This document shows, one piece after another, positions 15,713 through 23,704 of a stretch of DNA of 64,000 nt. The notes below the pieces were generated by a model. That model saw only the letters and a list, made by a program, of their open reading frames with translations, searched no databases and was not told the DNA's origin. The DNA comes from UBA4665 sp036388555 (lineage in GTDB: Bacteria; Patescibacteriota; Saccharimonadia; Saccharimonadales; UBA4665), in contig DASVRP010000014.1 of the NCBI GenBank assembly GCA_036388555.1, positions 1 through 64,000 on the forward strand. Direction: 5' to 3'. A program made the position numbers and the translations under genes. Positions within the stretch are counted from its first letter, which is position 1. Each line of letters starts with the position of its first letter.

Positions 15713-18015
15713 CGGCCTGGTGTTGGTGCTGGCGTCGGGCTCACAGGTGCCGGTGTAGGAGCCGGTGTCGGTGAGGTTGGCGGAGGAGTCGGCGTCACTG
15801 TCCCGGCTTCGCTGTCATCGGTCAGGGACGTACAGTCGGGGTCGTCGAGGTCTTCTTCGCCGTCGCCGTCGTTATCCTTGCCGTCGGAGCACTGCTTGGC
15901 GACGGTGGTGGGCGGGGTCGGCGTGACGGTCGGATTGTCGTCGTCTTCCTCAGCCGGTTTGCGGTCGTCATCAGTGTTGCTAGGTCCGCTGTTGTCTTTC
16001 TTGTCTTCCTTCTTCTCTTCGGGTTTCGGTACGTTACAGCTGCCGCTCGGGTAGGTGCCGCGGATGAAATATTCATTATATGTGCCGTTACCGGCGCGGG
16101 AGGCACGCTGGCCGTTGGCGCAGACCAGGATCTGCTGGACATCGGCCGGCTTGGTGAAGTTCTCGACCGGCGTATCGGCCAGGAAGCGCTGCATCGAGTT
16201 CTTCCAGATCGGGCCGGCTCCGGAGGCTCCGGCGACACCGGACATGGCGACATTCTCGTTGTTGCCGAGCCAGACTCCGACGGCGACGCTCGGGCTGTAG
16301 CCGATGGTCCAGGCGTCCTTGTTGTCATTGGTGGTGCCGGTCTTGACGGCGACGGTGCGGCCGGGGATGTTCAGGCTGCTGAAGGTCGGCGCCCGGGCAA
16401 GAGGGTCTGACATGATGGAAGAAATCAGGTAGGAAGCTTCGGCCGATTGGACTTCCTTGGCTTCGGCTTCGTGCTCATAGATCAGCTTGCCGAACTTGTC
16501 CTTGATGGATAGTATCGACACCGGCTCGTACTGCTGCCCGGCGTTTGCGAAGGCGGCATAGGCGTTAGTCATGTCGAGCAGGCTGGCTTCAGCTGTTCCG
16601 AGCGCCAGCGCCAGGCCGTATTCGTCCGGGTTGCGGTCGATACCCTTGATCCCCATGCGCTGGGCAGCGTCGATCGATTCGTCGATGCCGAGCTTCTCCA
16701 TGACCTCGATCGCGGTCAGGTTGCGCGACTGGGCCAGGGCACGGCGGGTGGTCATGTCGCCCTGGAACTTGAAGTCATAGTTCTGTGGCTTGTAGGTGCC
16801 GAATGTCTTGGCAGAGTCATGAAGCGTCGTGGCGGGGGTGATCAAGCGCTGGGCCATGGCTTCGGTGTAATAGATCGGCTTGAAGCTCGAACCGGGCTGT
16901 CGTTCCTGCAGGGCCATATTGACCTTGCCAAACTGCTCATTGTTCCAATCGGCGCTGCCGACGAGGGCCCGGATGGCACCGCTGCGCGGGTCGATGGCGA
17001 CAAGGCCGGCATTGCGGCCGCCCTGGCCAGCCAGCTGGGCGACACGGGCCCGGACCTGCTGCTCGGCGGATTTCTGCCATTCCAGCGCCAGGGTCGTCGT
17101 CACCTGGTAGCCGGAGCGGGCGACGCGCTCTTCTCCGTAGCGTTCGTTGAGTTCGTCGACAACCATCTCGGCGAAGTGCTGGGCATGGGTGTTGGTCGCC
17201 GCCAGGCCTGAAGCGTACGTCATTGCTTCTGCTTCAGCTGCCGCAGCAGTCTCCGCGGAAATATACTTTTCCTCGACCATCTGGCCAAGGACCCGTTTCT
17301 GCTGGGCTTCGGCCCTGGTTACGTCGCCGGAAATCGGGGAATAGGCGCTCGGCGCCGGCAGGATACCTATCAGCATACTGCTCTCGGCCAGGGTCAGCTC
17401 GCCTGGAGTCTTGTTGAAGTACGCCTTGGCGGCCGGACCGATACCGAAGGCGCCCTCGCCGTAGTAGACGGAGTTGAGGTACATCTCGAGAATCTCCTCC
17501 TTGGTGTAGTTGCGGTCAACGGCGATGGCGATGGACAGTTCCTGGTATTTGCGCAGGAAACTCTTGTTGCTGGTCAGCAGGTTGTTCTTGACGAGTTGCT
17601 GGGTGATGGTTGAGCCGCCGTATGCCGTGGCATCCTGGTTGAAGACGTTTGCCAGAACGGCGCCGCCGATACTGCGGATGGAATAGCCGGAGTGTTCGTA
17701 GAAGTCTTTGTCTTCGCTGGCGACCAGGGCTTTCTCGAGGTTGTCGCTGATGTCCGCCAGTGGCACGTCGGCCTGTTCCTTGACGCGGCCGAAGGTATAA
17801 AATGACTGGCCGTCCTTGTCGACCATCCGGATACCGGTGTTGTTACGGTTCATCAGGCGTTCACGGTCGGAGATGTCGCGGGCGAACCACGCGAAGGTGA
17901 TCAGGGAAATGAACAGCAATACCAGTGCTGTGATTCCGGCGATCAATAGGATCTTTTTGCGCAGACTGTAGGTCCGGAATTCCCGGACGGCCCGCATGAC
18001 TCGGCTGTTTTTCAT
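15709..18015 (-). CDS. Class A penicillin-binding protein (PBP1A family)
   Basis: 768 residues. Transmembrane helix at about 24-48, then the GT51 glycosyltransferase with the catalytic EDKDFYEHSG, GGSTITQQLVKN and RKYQELSIA. The transpeptidase has SSFK (active Ser), SRN and KTGTTNDNKDAW. The extracellular tail (about 660-768) is acidic, then Pro/Thr-rich, with a calcium-type motif CSDGKDNDGDGEEDL...PDC as in thrombospondin type 3 or MSCRAMM-like repeats. It polymerises and crosslinks peptidoglycan; the tail may contact the wall or Ca. Convergent with ftsB. Confidence 0.92.
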   Translation of the reverse strand: MKNSRVMRAVREFRTYSLRKKILLIAGITALVLLFISLITFAWFARDISDRERLMNRNNTGIRMVDKDGQSFYTFGRVKEQADVPLADISDNLEKALVASEDKDFYEHSGYSIRSIGGAVLANVFNQDATAYGGSTITQQLVKNNLLTSNKSFLRKYQELSIAIAVDRNYTKEEILEMYLNSVYYGEGAFGIGPAAKAYFNKTPGELTLAESSMLIGILPAPSAYSPISGDVTRAEAQQKRVLGQMVEEKYISAETAAAAEAEAMTYASGLAATNTHAQHFAEMVVDELNERYGEERVARSGYQVTTTLALEWQKSAEQQVRARVAQLAGQGGRNAGLVAIDPRSGAIRALVGSADWNNEQFGKVNMALQERQPGSSFKPIYYTEAMAQRLITPATTLHDSAKTFGTYKPQNYDFKFQGDMTTRRALAQSRNLTAIEVMEKLGIDESIDAAQRMGIKGIDRNPDEYGLALALGTAEASLLDMTNAYAAFANAGQQYEPVSILSIKDKFGKLIYEHEAEAKEVQSAEASYLISSIMSDPLARAPTFSSLNIPGRTVAVKTGTTNDNKDAWTIGYSPSVAVGVWLGNNENVAMSGVAGASGAGPIWKNSMQRFLADTPVENFTKPADVQQILVCANGQRASRAGNGTYNEYFIRGTYPSGSCNVPKPEEKKEDKKDNSGPSNTDDDRKPAEEDDDNPTVTPTPPTTVAKQCSDGKDNDGDGEEDLDDPDCTSLTDDSEAGTVTPTPPPTSPTPAPTPAPVSPTPAPTPGR

Positions 18016-18117
18016 ATTATCCTCTATTACATCATTATCTTACCAGATTACAACCTTTTTGAAAAGTGCCTATGTTTATATTCGCATTACCGATGTGCAG
18101 CCCCAGATCACGTGAAA

Positions 18118-18146
18118 TTGACAGGGGCGGACCTGTTTGTTATAGT
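18118..18146 (+). promoter_or_regulatory. Promoter of initiator tRNA
   Basis: TTGACA (18118-18123), 17-nt spacer, TATAGT (18141-18146); tRNA begins 39 nt downstream. Confidence 0.75.
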
Positions 18147-18185
18147 AGTATGAGCTTAGATTCCACTGAGGAATATCGCCAATAG

Positions 18186-18260
18186 CGCGGGATGGAGCAG
18201 CGGCAGCTCGCGTGGCTCATAACCACGAGGTCCCAGGTTCGAGTCCTGGTCCCGCAACCA
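18186..18260 (+). tRNA. Initiator tRNA-fMet (CAT)
   Basis: 75 nt with encoded CCA. The acceptor is CGCGGGA/TCCCGCA, giving the C1:A72 mismatch that marks initiators. The anticodon loop is CTCATAA in a stem CGTGG/CCACG, so two of the three classic G:C pairs are kept and the third is T:A. T-loop TTCGAGT. Its 3' end is the target of the repeats at 18387 and 22392. Confidence 0.92.
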
Positions 18261-18298
18261 AAACAAGAGCCCGACGAAAGTCGGGTTTTTGTTTTGGT
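18257..18298 (+). terminator. Terminator hairpin sharing the CCA end of tRNA-fMet
   Basis: A stem of about 19 bp runs from ACCAAAAC to GTTTTGGT around the core CCCGAC-GAAA-GTCGGG, followed by Ts within the 3' arm. The 5' arm starts with the tRNA's A73-CCA. A decayed copy precedes the second repeat at about 22272-22303. Confidence 0.75.
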
Positions 18299-18387
18299 TC
18301 TGAGCTGAACTGATCGAACGGTTCGGTCGTTAGTCACAGCCCCCAGCGCAGCGGGCGGCTGGATTAACGTGCGCTGTCCTGGTCCCG
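18291..18387 (+). repeat. 97-bp direct repeat, left copy (attachment-site-like)
   Basis: Matches 22296-22392 at all but two positions. It ends in TCCTGGTCCCG, which is the T-arm/acceptor end of tRNA-fMet (18244-18254). No gene inside. It borders the 4-kb island on the left. Confidence 0.85.
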
Positions 18388-18445
18388 ACGTGTAGTTTAT
18401 TTTGCTTGTGCTTGCACCTGATAATGCGTGGCGTAATATGGGGAT

Positions 18446-19060
18446 ATGGCAGAAATGGTAAACTCACAAGCAGTTCATCAAAACTACGTAGCAGCGCGGG
18501 AGGCGGGTAAGTTTGAGGCAGGCTTTTTGGAGACTGGCTTTGATGTAGACGAGATGAGAGATGCATACCATCGCTTACTTGGTGAGCATGCTATAGAATC
18601 TGCCTCAAGAGCCGAAGGGTCAACCCTACGATCAATTTCGTTAACTCACCGCCCCCATGCCGTCAATCCCTTGTACGACGGTAATAATACTCAATTCAAC
18701 CCTGAAACCAATGAGAAGCTCTTCTACGAAAGTGAATTCAGCGAATTTAATGAAGATTTTAAAGACACGATATTCTATAGCATATACAGACAAATGCCTT
18801 TCCGGATTGGAAGAATGCGCCTGATGCTCCTGAGTCCTTTATCTATATATGCGATTCACCGTGACTCTGCTCCACGTGCCCATATAGCAATAACCACCAA
18901 TCCAGCATGCTTTCTCATGTCGGGAAGCGGAGAAACGAGCCATGTCCCTACAGATGGTAATGTACATATCTTTGATACCACCTCGCCCCATACCGCCTTC
19001 AATGCTTCGCTTGAGAATAGGGTGCATCTGACCATGTCGATGGCTGATGAGGAACGATGA
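18446..19060 (+). CDS. Aspartyl/asparaginyl beta-hydroxylase-like 2-oxoglutarate dioxygenase
   Basis: 204 residues. The C-terminal half has the Fe-binding HRD (138-140) in SIYAIHRDSAPRAHIAI, a distal His182 (SPHTAFN) and Arg192 in NRVHLTMS for 2-oxoglutarate, in the order and spacing of the Asp_Arg_Hydrox family. The N-terminal 110 residues are family-poor. It would hydroxylate a peptide, amino acid or small molecule. TAATAT lies 6 nt before ATG. It is the first gene of the tRNA-fMet island, upstream of the PEP-synthase-like and CYTH-like genes. Confidence 0.7.
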   Translation: MAEMVNSQAVHQNYVAAREAGKFEAGFLETGFDVDEMRDAYHRLLGEHAIESASRAEGSTLRSISLTHRPHAVNPLYDGNNTQFNPETNEKLFYESEFSEFNEDFKDTIFYSIYRQMPFRIGRMRLMLLSPLSIYAIHRDSAPRAHIAITTNPACFLMSGSGETSHVPTDGNVHIFDTTSPHTAFNASLENRVHLTMSMADEER

Positions 19061-19103
19061 GAGAATATAAGGTCGACGCCACCTTAGGTGCTACAATCGA
19101 TTT

Positions 19104-19472
19104 ATGAGTTTTGCATATATCGCAACATTTGAAGAATTAGCAGAGGATCTAGTGGGTAACAAGTTTAAACAGCTTGCTGTTATCCATGACCTAGTCAATG
19201 TGCCAAAAGCCATTTGCCTTACTTCTAAGGCCTTTGAAGACTCGCTGTCAGAGTCGCATATACGAGCTATACAAGAGTATCTTGTGATGCTCAAATCTAA
19301 TGGAGGTTATCAGTTACACAAGTGGCAACAAGAAATATGGAAGGAGCTTGATGACCTTCAGCCTGCTCCTGAGGTAATGGACGCGATTCTCAGAGAGGCT
19401 GAAAAACTATCGAATGGCTGGACTCAGCCATTCGATAGTACGTTCGTCGAGTGCATCCGAAGATACGGGTGA
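19104..19472 (+). CDS. N-terminal part of a PEP synthase/PPDK-like enzyme (frameshifted)
   Basis: 122 codons ending in TGA. The start matches the ATP-grasp N-terminus of pyruvate-phosphate dikinase relatives: LVGNKFKQLAVI...VPKAICLTSKAFED. After residue ~100 the frame leaves homology, while the +1 frame (from 19414) continues with SIVRSSSASEDTG. Removing one A from the AAAAA at 19402-19406 would fuse both frames. TACAAT is 6 nt before ATG (leaderless). Most likely one gene with 19414-21111, broken or recoded. Confidence 0.65.
   Translation: MSFAYIATFEELAEDLVGNKFKQLAVIHDLVNVPKAICLTSKAFEDSLSESHIRAIQEYLVMLKSNGGYQLHKWQQEIWKELDDLQPAPEVMDAILREAEKLSNGWTQPFDSTFVECIRRYG
19407..19438. other. Perfect 14-bp inverted repeat at the frameshift point
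   Basis: CTATCGAATGGCTG, loop GACT, CAGCCATTCGATAG. It begins directly after the A5 run where the two PEP-synthase-like frames part, inside coding sequence and without a T-tract. Confidence 0.85.
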
Positions 19473-21111
19473 GGCGTCTGGTGCTGGAATTTATGAGAGT
19501 ATTGGTGATATTAGCAGTGCTGACGCACTTCAGGATGCGATTACGCGCTGCTGGAAAGCAAACTTCTCACTGCAGGCAATTGCACATAGATTACGCATAC
19601 ATGAGTACGACGTAAAGCCGTTACCAGGACTGATAATACAAGAGTACATCAGGGCCGAAGTGTCAGGTGTCGTATTCTCAGTCGATCCGCTCGATGGGAG
19701 CGAGCGCATTTTCGTTGAATATACGAACGGCAGCTCGGATGGTGTTGAATCAGGCACAGGTGAAACCCAAACATTCGTAGCTTTGCCGTACAAGAGCAGA
19801 TTTATAATAAATCAGAATGGTCTGAAAGAATCCCTTGCTCTCAAGCTTGCACAGACGTCGGCGTTACTTAAAAAGAAATACCAAAAAGAGGTGGAATTTG
19901 AGTGGGCAGAAGATGGCAAAGAGCTTTTTATCCTGCAAGTACGGCCCATAACTACACATCAGAAAATAAAGAGAGATAATGGCCGAAAACCCGTTCTCAA
20001 GGTGTTTGATTTATATGAAGATTCTGACAGTATCAATCAGGAAAACAGAGGCGCTATAAAGGAAATCTTTGAGCACAGCATCGAAAAGCGTAAGCCGATT
20101 CGAATGTTTGCTCACGAAAAGGGTATTGCTATCAATGGTGCTGCCGTCGTTATAGCAAATCACAGCGGCCTTGACGGAATAGTGGCAAAAATGCCAATAA
20201 GTCGATTAGGGTTACCGATATTTTCGATAGACCTAGGCCCCCATCTACGCGCTTTTTACGCTAAGGAGAACGAATTATCAGCTACTCTTCAGACGCTTGT
20301 ACCTGATAACAGCCCGACCCCTTTTATAATCCGTGAGTTTGCATCAGGTCAGTTTTCCGCTGTTTCATCGATGCAACATGATCAGATTATTATTGAAGTC
20401 TGCCGCGGTAGCTTGATTGGTATTAACAGAGGCTTTGTTGATACTGAGACATACGTTTATGAAATTAATACCGGAAATATAAACAGGGATAGCGGTGATC
20501 TGACTGAAATAGCTACTTGTTACGGTTTCAATGGAACTACTTATTCTTTTGGTTTTCTAGAACTGGATCCTAGTAATCTACCTCATCTAAGCCTGAAAGC
20601 GATTGAACAAATCGCAAGATTTAATATAGAAGTGAACGCCAACTTCGCAGATACTATTTTGGAATGGACCATCATTGATGGCATCCCAGTCTACATCGAC
20701 AATACTCCCAATACCAACATTGTCGAGCTCAGTAAGGGTGACAATGGTGTAAAGTTCATAAGCCCTGGTAAAATCAAGGGAAAAGTTCTCAAGATCGACA
20801 ACTTAGAGAAATTAGAGTATATATCTTCCGGGCCAACTTTGAATATAAATGGTCAGTTACCAACCTTAGAATCTAATGAAGAAATACGAGAGCTCAAAGA
20901 GCTGACCGCAAATGGGAAAGAAATAGTTATCGTATCTAAATTCCCGTATACAGCACTCAGCGTACTGGTTGGTCAAGTACAGGGTTTCATCTTTGAATCT
21001 GGTCCGATTCTTTGTCATTTGGCGATCATCGCTAGAGAAAATCAAGTTCCCGTCGCTATTATCGAGGGTGCGCTACAGAAGTACGAGAACTATGAAGATG
21101 TTGAGATTTAG
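19414..21111 (+). CDS. PEP synthase/pyruvate phosphate dikinase-like protein, main part
   Basis: 565 residues from a possible internal ATG. It contains the rest of the ATP-binding domain: VRSSSASEDTGEASGAGIYESI, the QEYIRAEVSGVVFSVDP core and ILQVRPITTH. At the C-terminus lies a PEP-utiliser mobile domain, GFIFESGPILCHLAIIAREN, whose His in CHLAI would carry the phosphate. The classic large C-terminal TIM barrel is absent, so this is a phosphotransferase like the rifampin-type or natural-product enzymes rather than a glycolytic enzyme. It abuts the CYTH-like gene with no spacer. Confidence 0.7.
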   Translation: MAGLSHSIVRSSSASEDTGEASGAGIYESIGDISSADALQDAITRCWKANFSLQAIAHRLRIHEYDVKPLPGLIIQEYIRAEVSGVVFSVDPLDGSERIFVEYTNGSSDGVESGTGETQTFVALPYKSRFIINQNGLKESLALKLAQTSALLKKKYQKEVEFEWAEDGKELFILQVRPITTHQKIKRDNGRKPVLKVFDLYEDSDSINQENRGAIKEIFEHSIEKRKPIRMFAHEKGIAINGAAVVIANHSGLDGIVAKMPISRLGLPIFSIDLGPHLRAFYAKENELSATLQTLVPDNSPTPFIIREFASGQFSAVSSMQHDQIIIEVCRGSLIGINRGFVDTETYVYEINTGNINRDSGDLTEIATCYGFNGTTYSFGFLELDPSNLPHLSLKAIEQIARFNIEVNANFADTILEWTIIDGIPVYIDNTPNTNIVELSKGDNGVKFISPGKIKGKVLKIDNLEKLEYISSGPTLNINGQLPTLESNEEIRELKELTANGKEIVIVSKFPYTALSVLVGQVQGFIFESGPILCHLAIIARENQVPVAIIEGALQKYENYEDVEI

Positions 21112-22230
21112 ATGGAAAAGTTGCTAGATTGCTTGGTGGTACTTTACGGTGATCAGCCCCGGACACAGACAGCCGAAGCTGTACCAACATTGGTCAGGCT
21201 TAACCCCGAAGACCACATGATCGGTGATAATGATGTTCTATTACGTTTAGATGTAGGCAACGAGGGTGTGTGCCTGCGAGATACTGGAGGGAATAAGCCT
21301 ATAGCGTTAAGTACACTTTCCTTACTCGGTAATCCAAATACAAAGATTGAGCGCATACTTGCAGACTTACGTCCAATATATGTCATAACCCGTAATGCTC
21401 ACACCGTCCGTGTCTATAGTGTCGTATTGTCATATGAATACAGTATGCTTTTTATACATAGCGGTAATATCCAATTCACAGAAGGCACTGATATCCATGA
21501 GGTCATTGAAGAGTGCACACGGCTCCACATGAAAAACCAAATAGCACTTAGCAATCAAGATGCCTATTTCAAAAAATATCATCCTGACAATGAAATCGAA
21601 TACAAGCTGAATTTACCTAACTCAACTAACATCTGGGCTCTTTCTAAGTCGTTCTATCAGTCTATAGCGAATGGTGAGCTTGAAAATATCATAGTCCAAC
21701 CGCTAGATCCTTTTAATGAGTGGGAATTTCATAATTATCTTTTTGAGACAGTTGCTCCAGAAAGTAAACGAGGATACGTGTCCTTTATCACCTGTCCTGA
21801 CGAAGAATATGTTGTTAAAGAGAAAGTTTATGCCCACGATATGCTGGAGCGGATAGAGAGGAGAACTAAAAACGTGCGCCTTAAGGGCTCAATGGAAGAG
21901 TATCTAGCCGAACATTACCGTGAGCGGGGATTTAAGCGTCACGAGCCATTTTCAAGAAGAAGGTACGACGTCAACATAGAATCAATAGCAACGGGCAACG
22001 TCTATAGCATAATGATTGATAACTGCTGGCTGATAAATGATGATGGATATAAGCTTACACAGTGTGAAATCGAATATCTAAAAACCCGTTCAGTGCAGGA
22101 CTTCCAAGGAGTCAATGAGGAATTGACGGCAATCTATGAGTACGTTAAGAAGGAGCTCAACAAAAAAGGGATCACATATGTGGAAACCTTCTACTCCAAG
22201 CTCTCATTCGTTAGAGATTACGCGGGCTAA
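21112..22230 (+). CDS. CYTH/triphosphate-tunnel-like protein, unknown
   Basis: 372 residues beginning directly after the preceding stop. Residues 161-165 (EIEYK) match the ExExK signature of CYTH domains, followed by later K/R-E-rich strands (VVKEKVYAHDML, RTKNVRLKG, CEIEYLKTRS) that suit the tunnel fold, which binds triphosphates or nucleotides. The first 150 residues form a separate domain I do not recognise. The C-terminus is helical (YVKKELNKKG). Translationally coupled to the PEP-synthase-like gene, so probably one pathway. Confidence 0.5.
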   Translation: MEKLLDCLVVLYGDQPRTQTAEAVPTLVRLNPEDHMIGDNDVLLRLDVGNEGVCLRDTGGNKPIALSTLSLLGNPNTKIERILADLRPIYVITRNAHTVRVYSVVLSYEYSMLFIHSGNIQFTEGTDIHEVIEECTRLHMKNQIALSNQDAYFKKYHPDNEIEYKLNLPNSTNIWALSKSFYQSIANGELENIIVQPLDPFNEWEFHNYLFETVAPESKRGYVSFITCPDEEYVVKEKVYAHDMLERIERRTKNVRLKGSMEEYLAEHYRERGFKRHEPFSRRRYDVNIESIATGNVYSIMIDNCWLINDDGYKLTQCEIEYLKTRSVQDFQGVNEELTAIYEYVKKELNKKGITYVETFYSKLSFVRDYAG

Positions 22231-22295
22231 GTCATTGTGATAGGCTCTGCTCAGCAGCGGTAGAGAAAATAAGAACCTGACGAAAGTCGGCTTTA

Positions 22296-22392
22296 GTTTT
22301 GGTTCTGAGCTGAACTATTCGAACGGTTCGGTCGTTAGTCACAGCCCCCAGCGCAGCGGGCGGCTGGATTAACGTGCGCTGTCCTGGTCCCG
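22296..22392 (+). repeat. 97-bp direct repeat, right copy (attachment-site-like)
   Basis: Near-identical to 18291-18387, differing at 22317 and 22318-22319 (ATT for GAT). Unlike the left copy it runs on through CAACCAAAAC, reproducing the complete tRNA-fMet 3' end including CCA, so this side keeps the full attachment site. A decayed tRNA terminator precedes it (about 22272-22303). Confidence 0.85.
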
Positions 22393-22398
22393 CAACCA

Positions 22399-22436
22399 AA
22401 ACCTGGACTACCCATTGGGTAGTCCAGGTTTCTTTT
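22399..22436 (+). terminator. Intrinsic terminator after the right repeat
   Basis: 16-bp stem AAACCTGGACTACCCA/TTGGGTAGTCCAGGTTT, then CTTTT. It probably was the original tRNA-fMet terminator before the island arrived (inference). Confidence 0.75.
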
Positions 22437-22480
22437 GTATATCACATTGTTCTACGACTCCAAGACGTATAATAAACCGT

Positions 22481-22753
22481 ATGAGTAGTGAAGAACTAGT
22501 GAAAAGAATAGAGGCTGATGAATATATTCTGCCTGCAGAAATTCGCAAACAAGTTTCAGACGAACAATTATTGAAAGATATGGAAGAAATATTTCGGAAA
22601 TACCAAAGCAAACTAAAGTCTGAAGAATCGTTTCGTAGAAAATATATCGATATATTTGCATATTTATTTAGCGAAAACCTTACCGGAAAAACTAAACTCA
22701 AATTCAACGATGATATGATCACCACGCTATTGGCTTTCCCGGAAACGAGATAA
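22481..22753 (+). CDS. Small putative antitoxin-like protein upstream of a PIN protein
   Basis: 90 residues, highly charged and helical (SDEQLLKDMEEIFRKYQSKLK), no recognised domain. Its stop overlaps the start of the PIN gene (TAATG, 22751-22755), the usual order for antitoxin then toxin. TATAAT lies 7 nt before ATG and there is no ribosome binding site. The antitoxin role is inferred from position only. Confidence 0.5.
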   Translation: MSSEELVKRIEADEYILPAEIRKQVSDEQLLKDMEEIFRKYQSKLKSEESFRRKYIDIFAYLFSENLTGKTKLKFNDDMITTLLAFPETR

Positions 22754-23265
22754 TGTCATACATTGAGTTGCCGGACTGGAAGCCGGTTGTCGCTGATAAG
22801 CACCTCATATTCGATACTGACGTTATTATTGGCTTGGTCGAGTTTAAATCATTGAATTTGTTGGACATAATGAAGGATTTGAATGCTACTTTTAGCTATA
22901 TAAACCCTGTCTATTTAGAGTTGATGAATACGGACAGCCCAAAACTGCGGCTCGAACGCAGCGCATTGCTCGCTGAACACGAATTCGGTTTATTACCCAC
23001 GACTAGTGCCGAGATAGAGTTAGCCACCCGAATACAGAAGTCGCTCCCTATAGGCATAAAAGGAAAACCTTCAGCAACAGATCTTTATCTGGGGGGTACG
23101 TTAGCTCGATATTTCCCGAATGGGAGTACCTATCTCCTAACGGGTAATTTGAAAGATTACCCTATGCCGATCTATACTCGGGAAGCAATCATACCATTAT
23201 TTAATAATACTGATATGAAAGGTGTTGCAGTTGTTGGAATCGATATGGATACGTTAGTCGAGTAG
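22753..23265 (+). CDS. PIN-domain protein (putative toxin ribonuclease)
   Basis: 170 residues. Acidic PIN residues are visible: Asp21 in LIFDTDVIIG, Glu56 in PVYLELM, Asp110 in PSATDLYLGG, and N132/D135 in LLTGNLKDYP. PIN proteins are Mg-dependent RNases, often VapC-like toxins. It is translationally coupled to a small charged partner. Immediately after its TAG a headless SLOG gene begins, so this module was probably inserted there. Confidence 0.7.
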   Translation: MSYIELPDWKPVVADKHLIFDTDVIIGLVEFKSLNLLDIMKDLNATFSYINPVYLELMNTDSPKLRLERSALLAEHEFGLLPTTSAEIELATRIQKSLPIGIKGKPSATDLYLGGTLARYFPNGSTYLLTGNLKDYPMPIYTREAIIPLFNNTDMKGVAVVGIDMDTLVE

Positions 23266-23533
23266 TATCGGTTATGGCCCGACTCTGAACCTGCAGGCGT
23301 GCACCGTCCTGATGCTCAGCTGCGACGTCGTGATCGCCTTGGCGGGAGGCTCCGGAACGCTCAATGAGATATGTGTGGCATACCAGGCAAATATCCCGGT
23401 CATTACGGTTCCACTATTTGAAGGGTGGAGTGAACGGCTGGCTGATACGTTTCTTGATACCCGCAATAGATACAAGTTCACAACTGCATCTTCGCCGGTA
23501 GAAGCGCTCAGATTGGCACTTCAGAAGGTGTAA
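23266..23533 (+). pseudogene. C-terminal remnant of a SLOG/LOG-family (TIGR00725-like) protein
   Basis: The frame is open from just after the PIN stop and reads IGYGPTLNLQ...VLMLSCDVVIALAGGSGTLNEICVAY, containing the nucleotide-binding GGSGTLNE motif of lysine-decarboxylase-like/SLOG proteins. The N-terminal half, with the first Rossmann glycine loop, is missing. The first ATG in frame (23312) would give only 73 residues. The break coincides with the end of the PIN gene, so it looks like a truncation at an insertion border. Confidence 0.65.
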
Positions 23534-23704
23534 AATAATATGTAGTTTAGTAAGGCTCTGCGGGTATCATCATGATTCACAATAGTCACATCTGTACATG
23601 GTCTAGTTTCACTTAATAAGCTCAAGAGTAATTCTGAGCAAATTAACGGAATAAGTTTAGCTGCTCTATCAGGAGTAGTTTGAAACTGACGATAAGGATC
23701 CGAT

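Noticed and set aside
19407..19438. Perfect hairpin as an intrinsic terminator
   Set aside because: No T-tract follows and it lies inside coding sequence whose homology continues on the far side.
18291..22392. CRISPR array formed by the long repeats
   Set aside because: Only two copies, 4 kb apart, no regular spacers and no cas genes.
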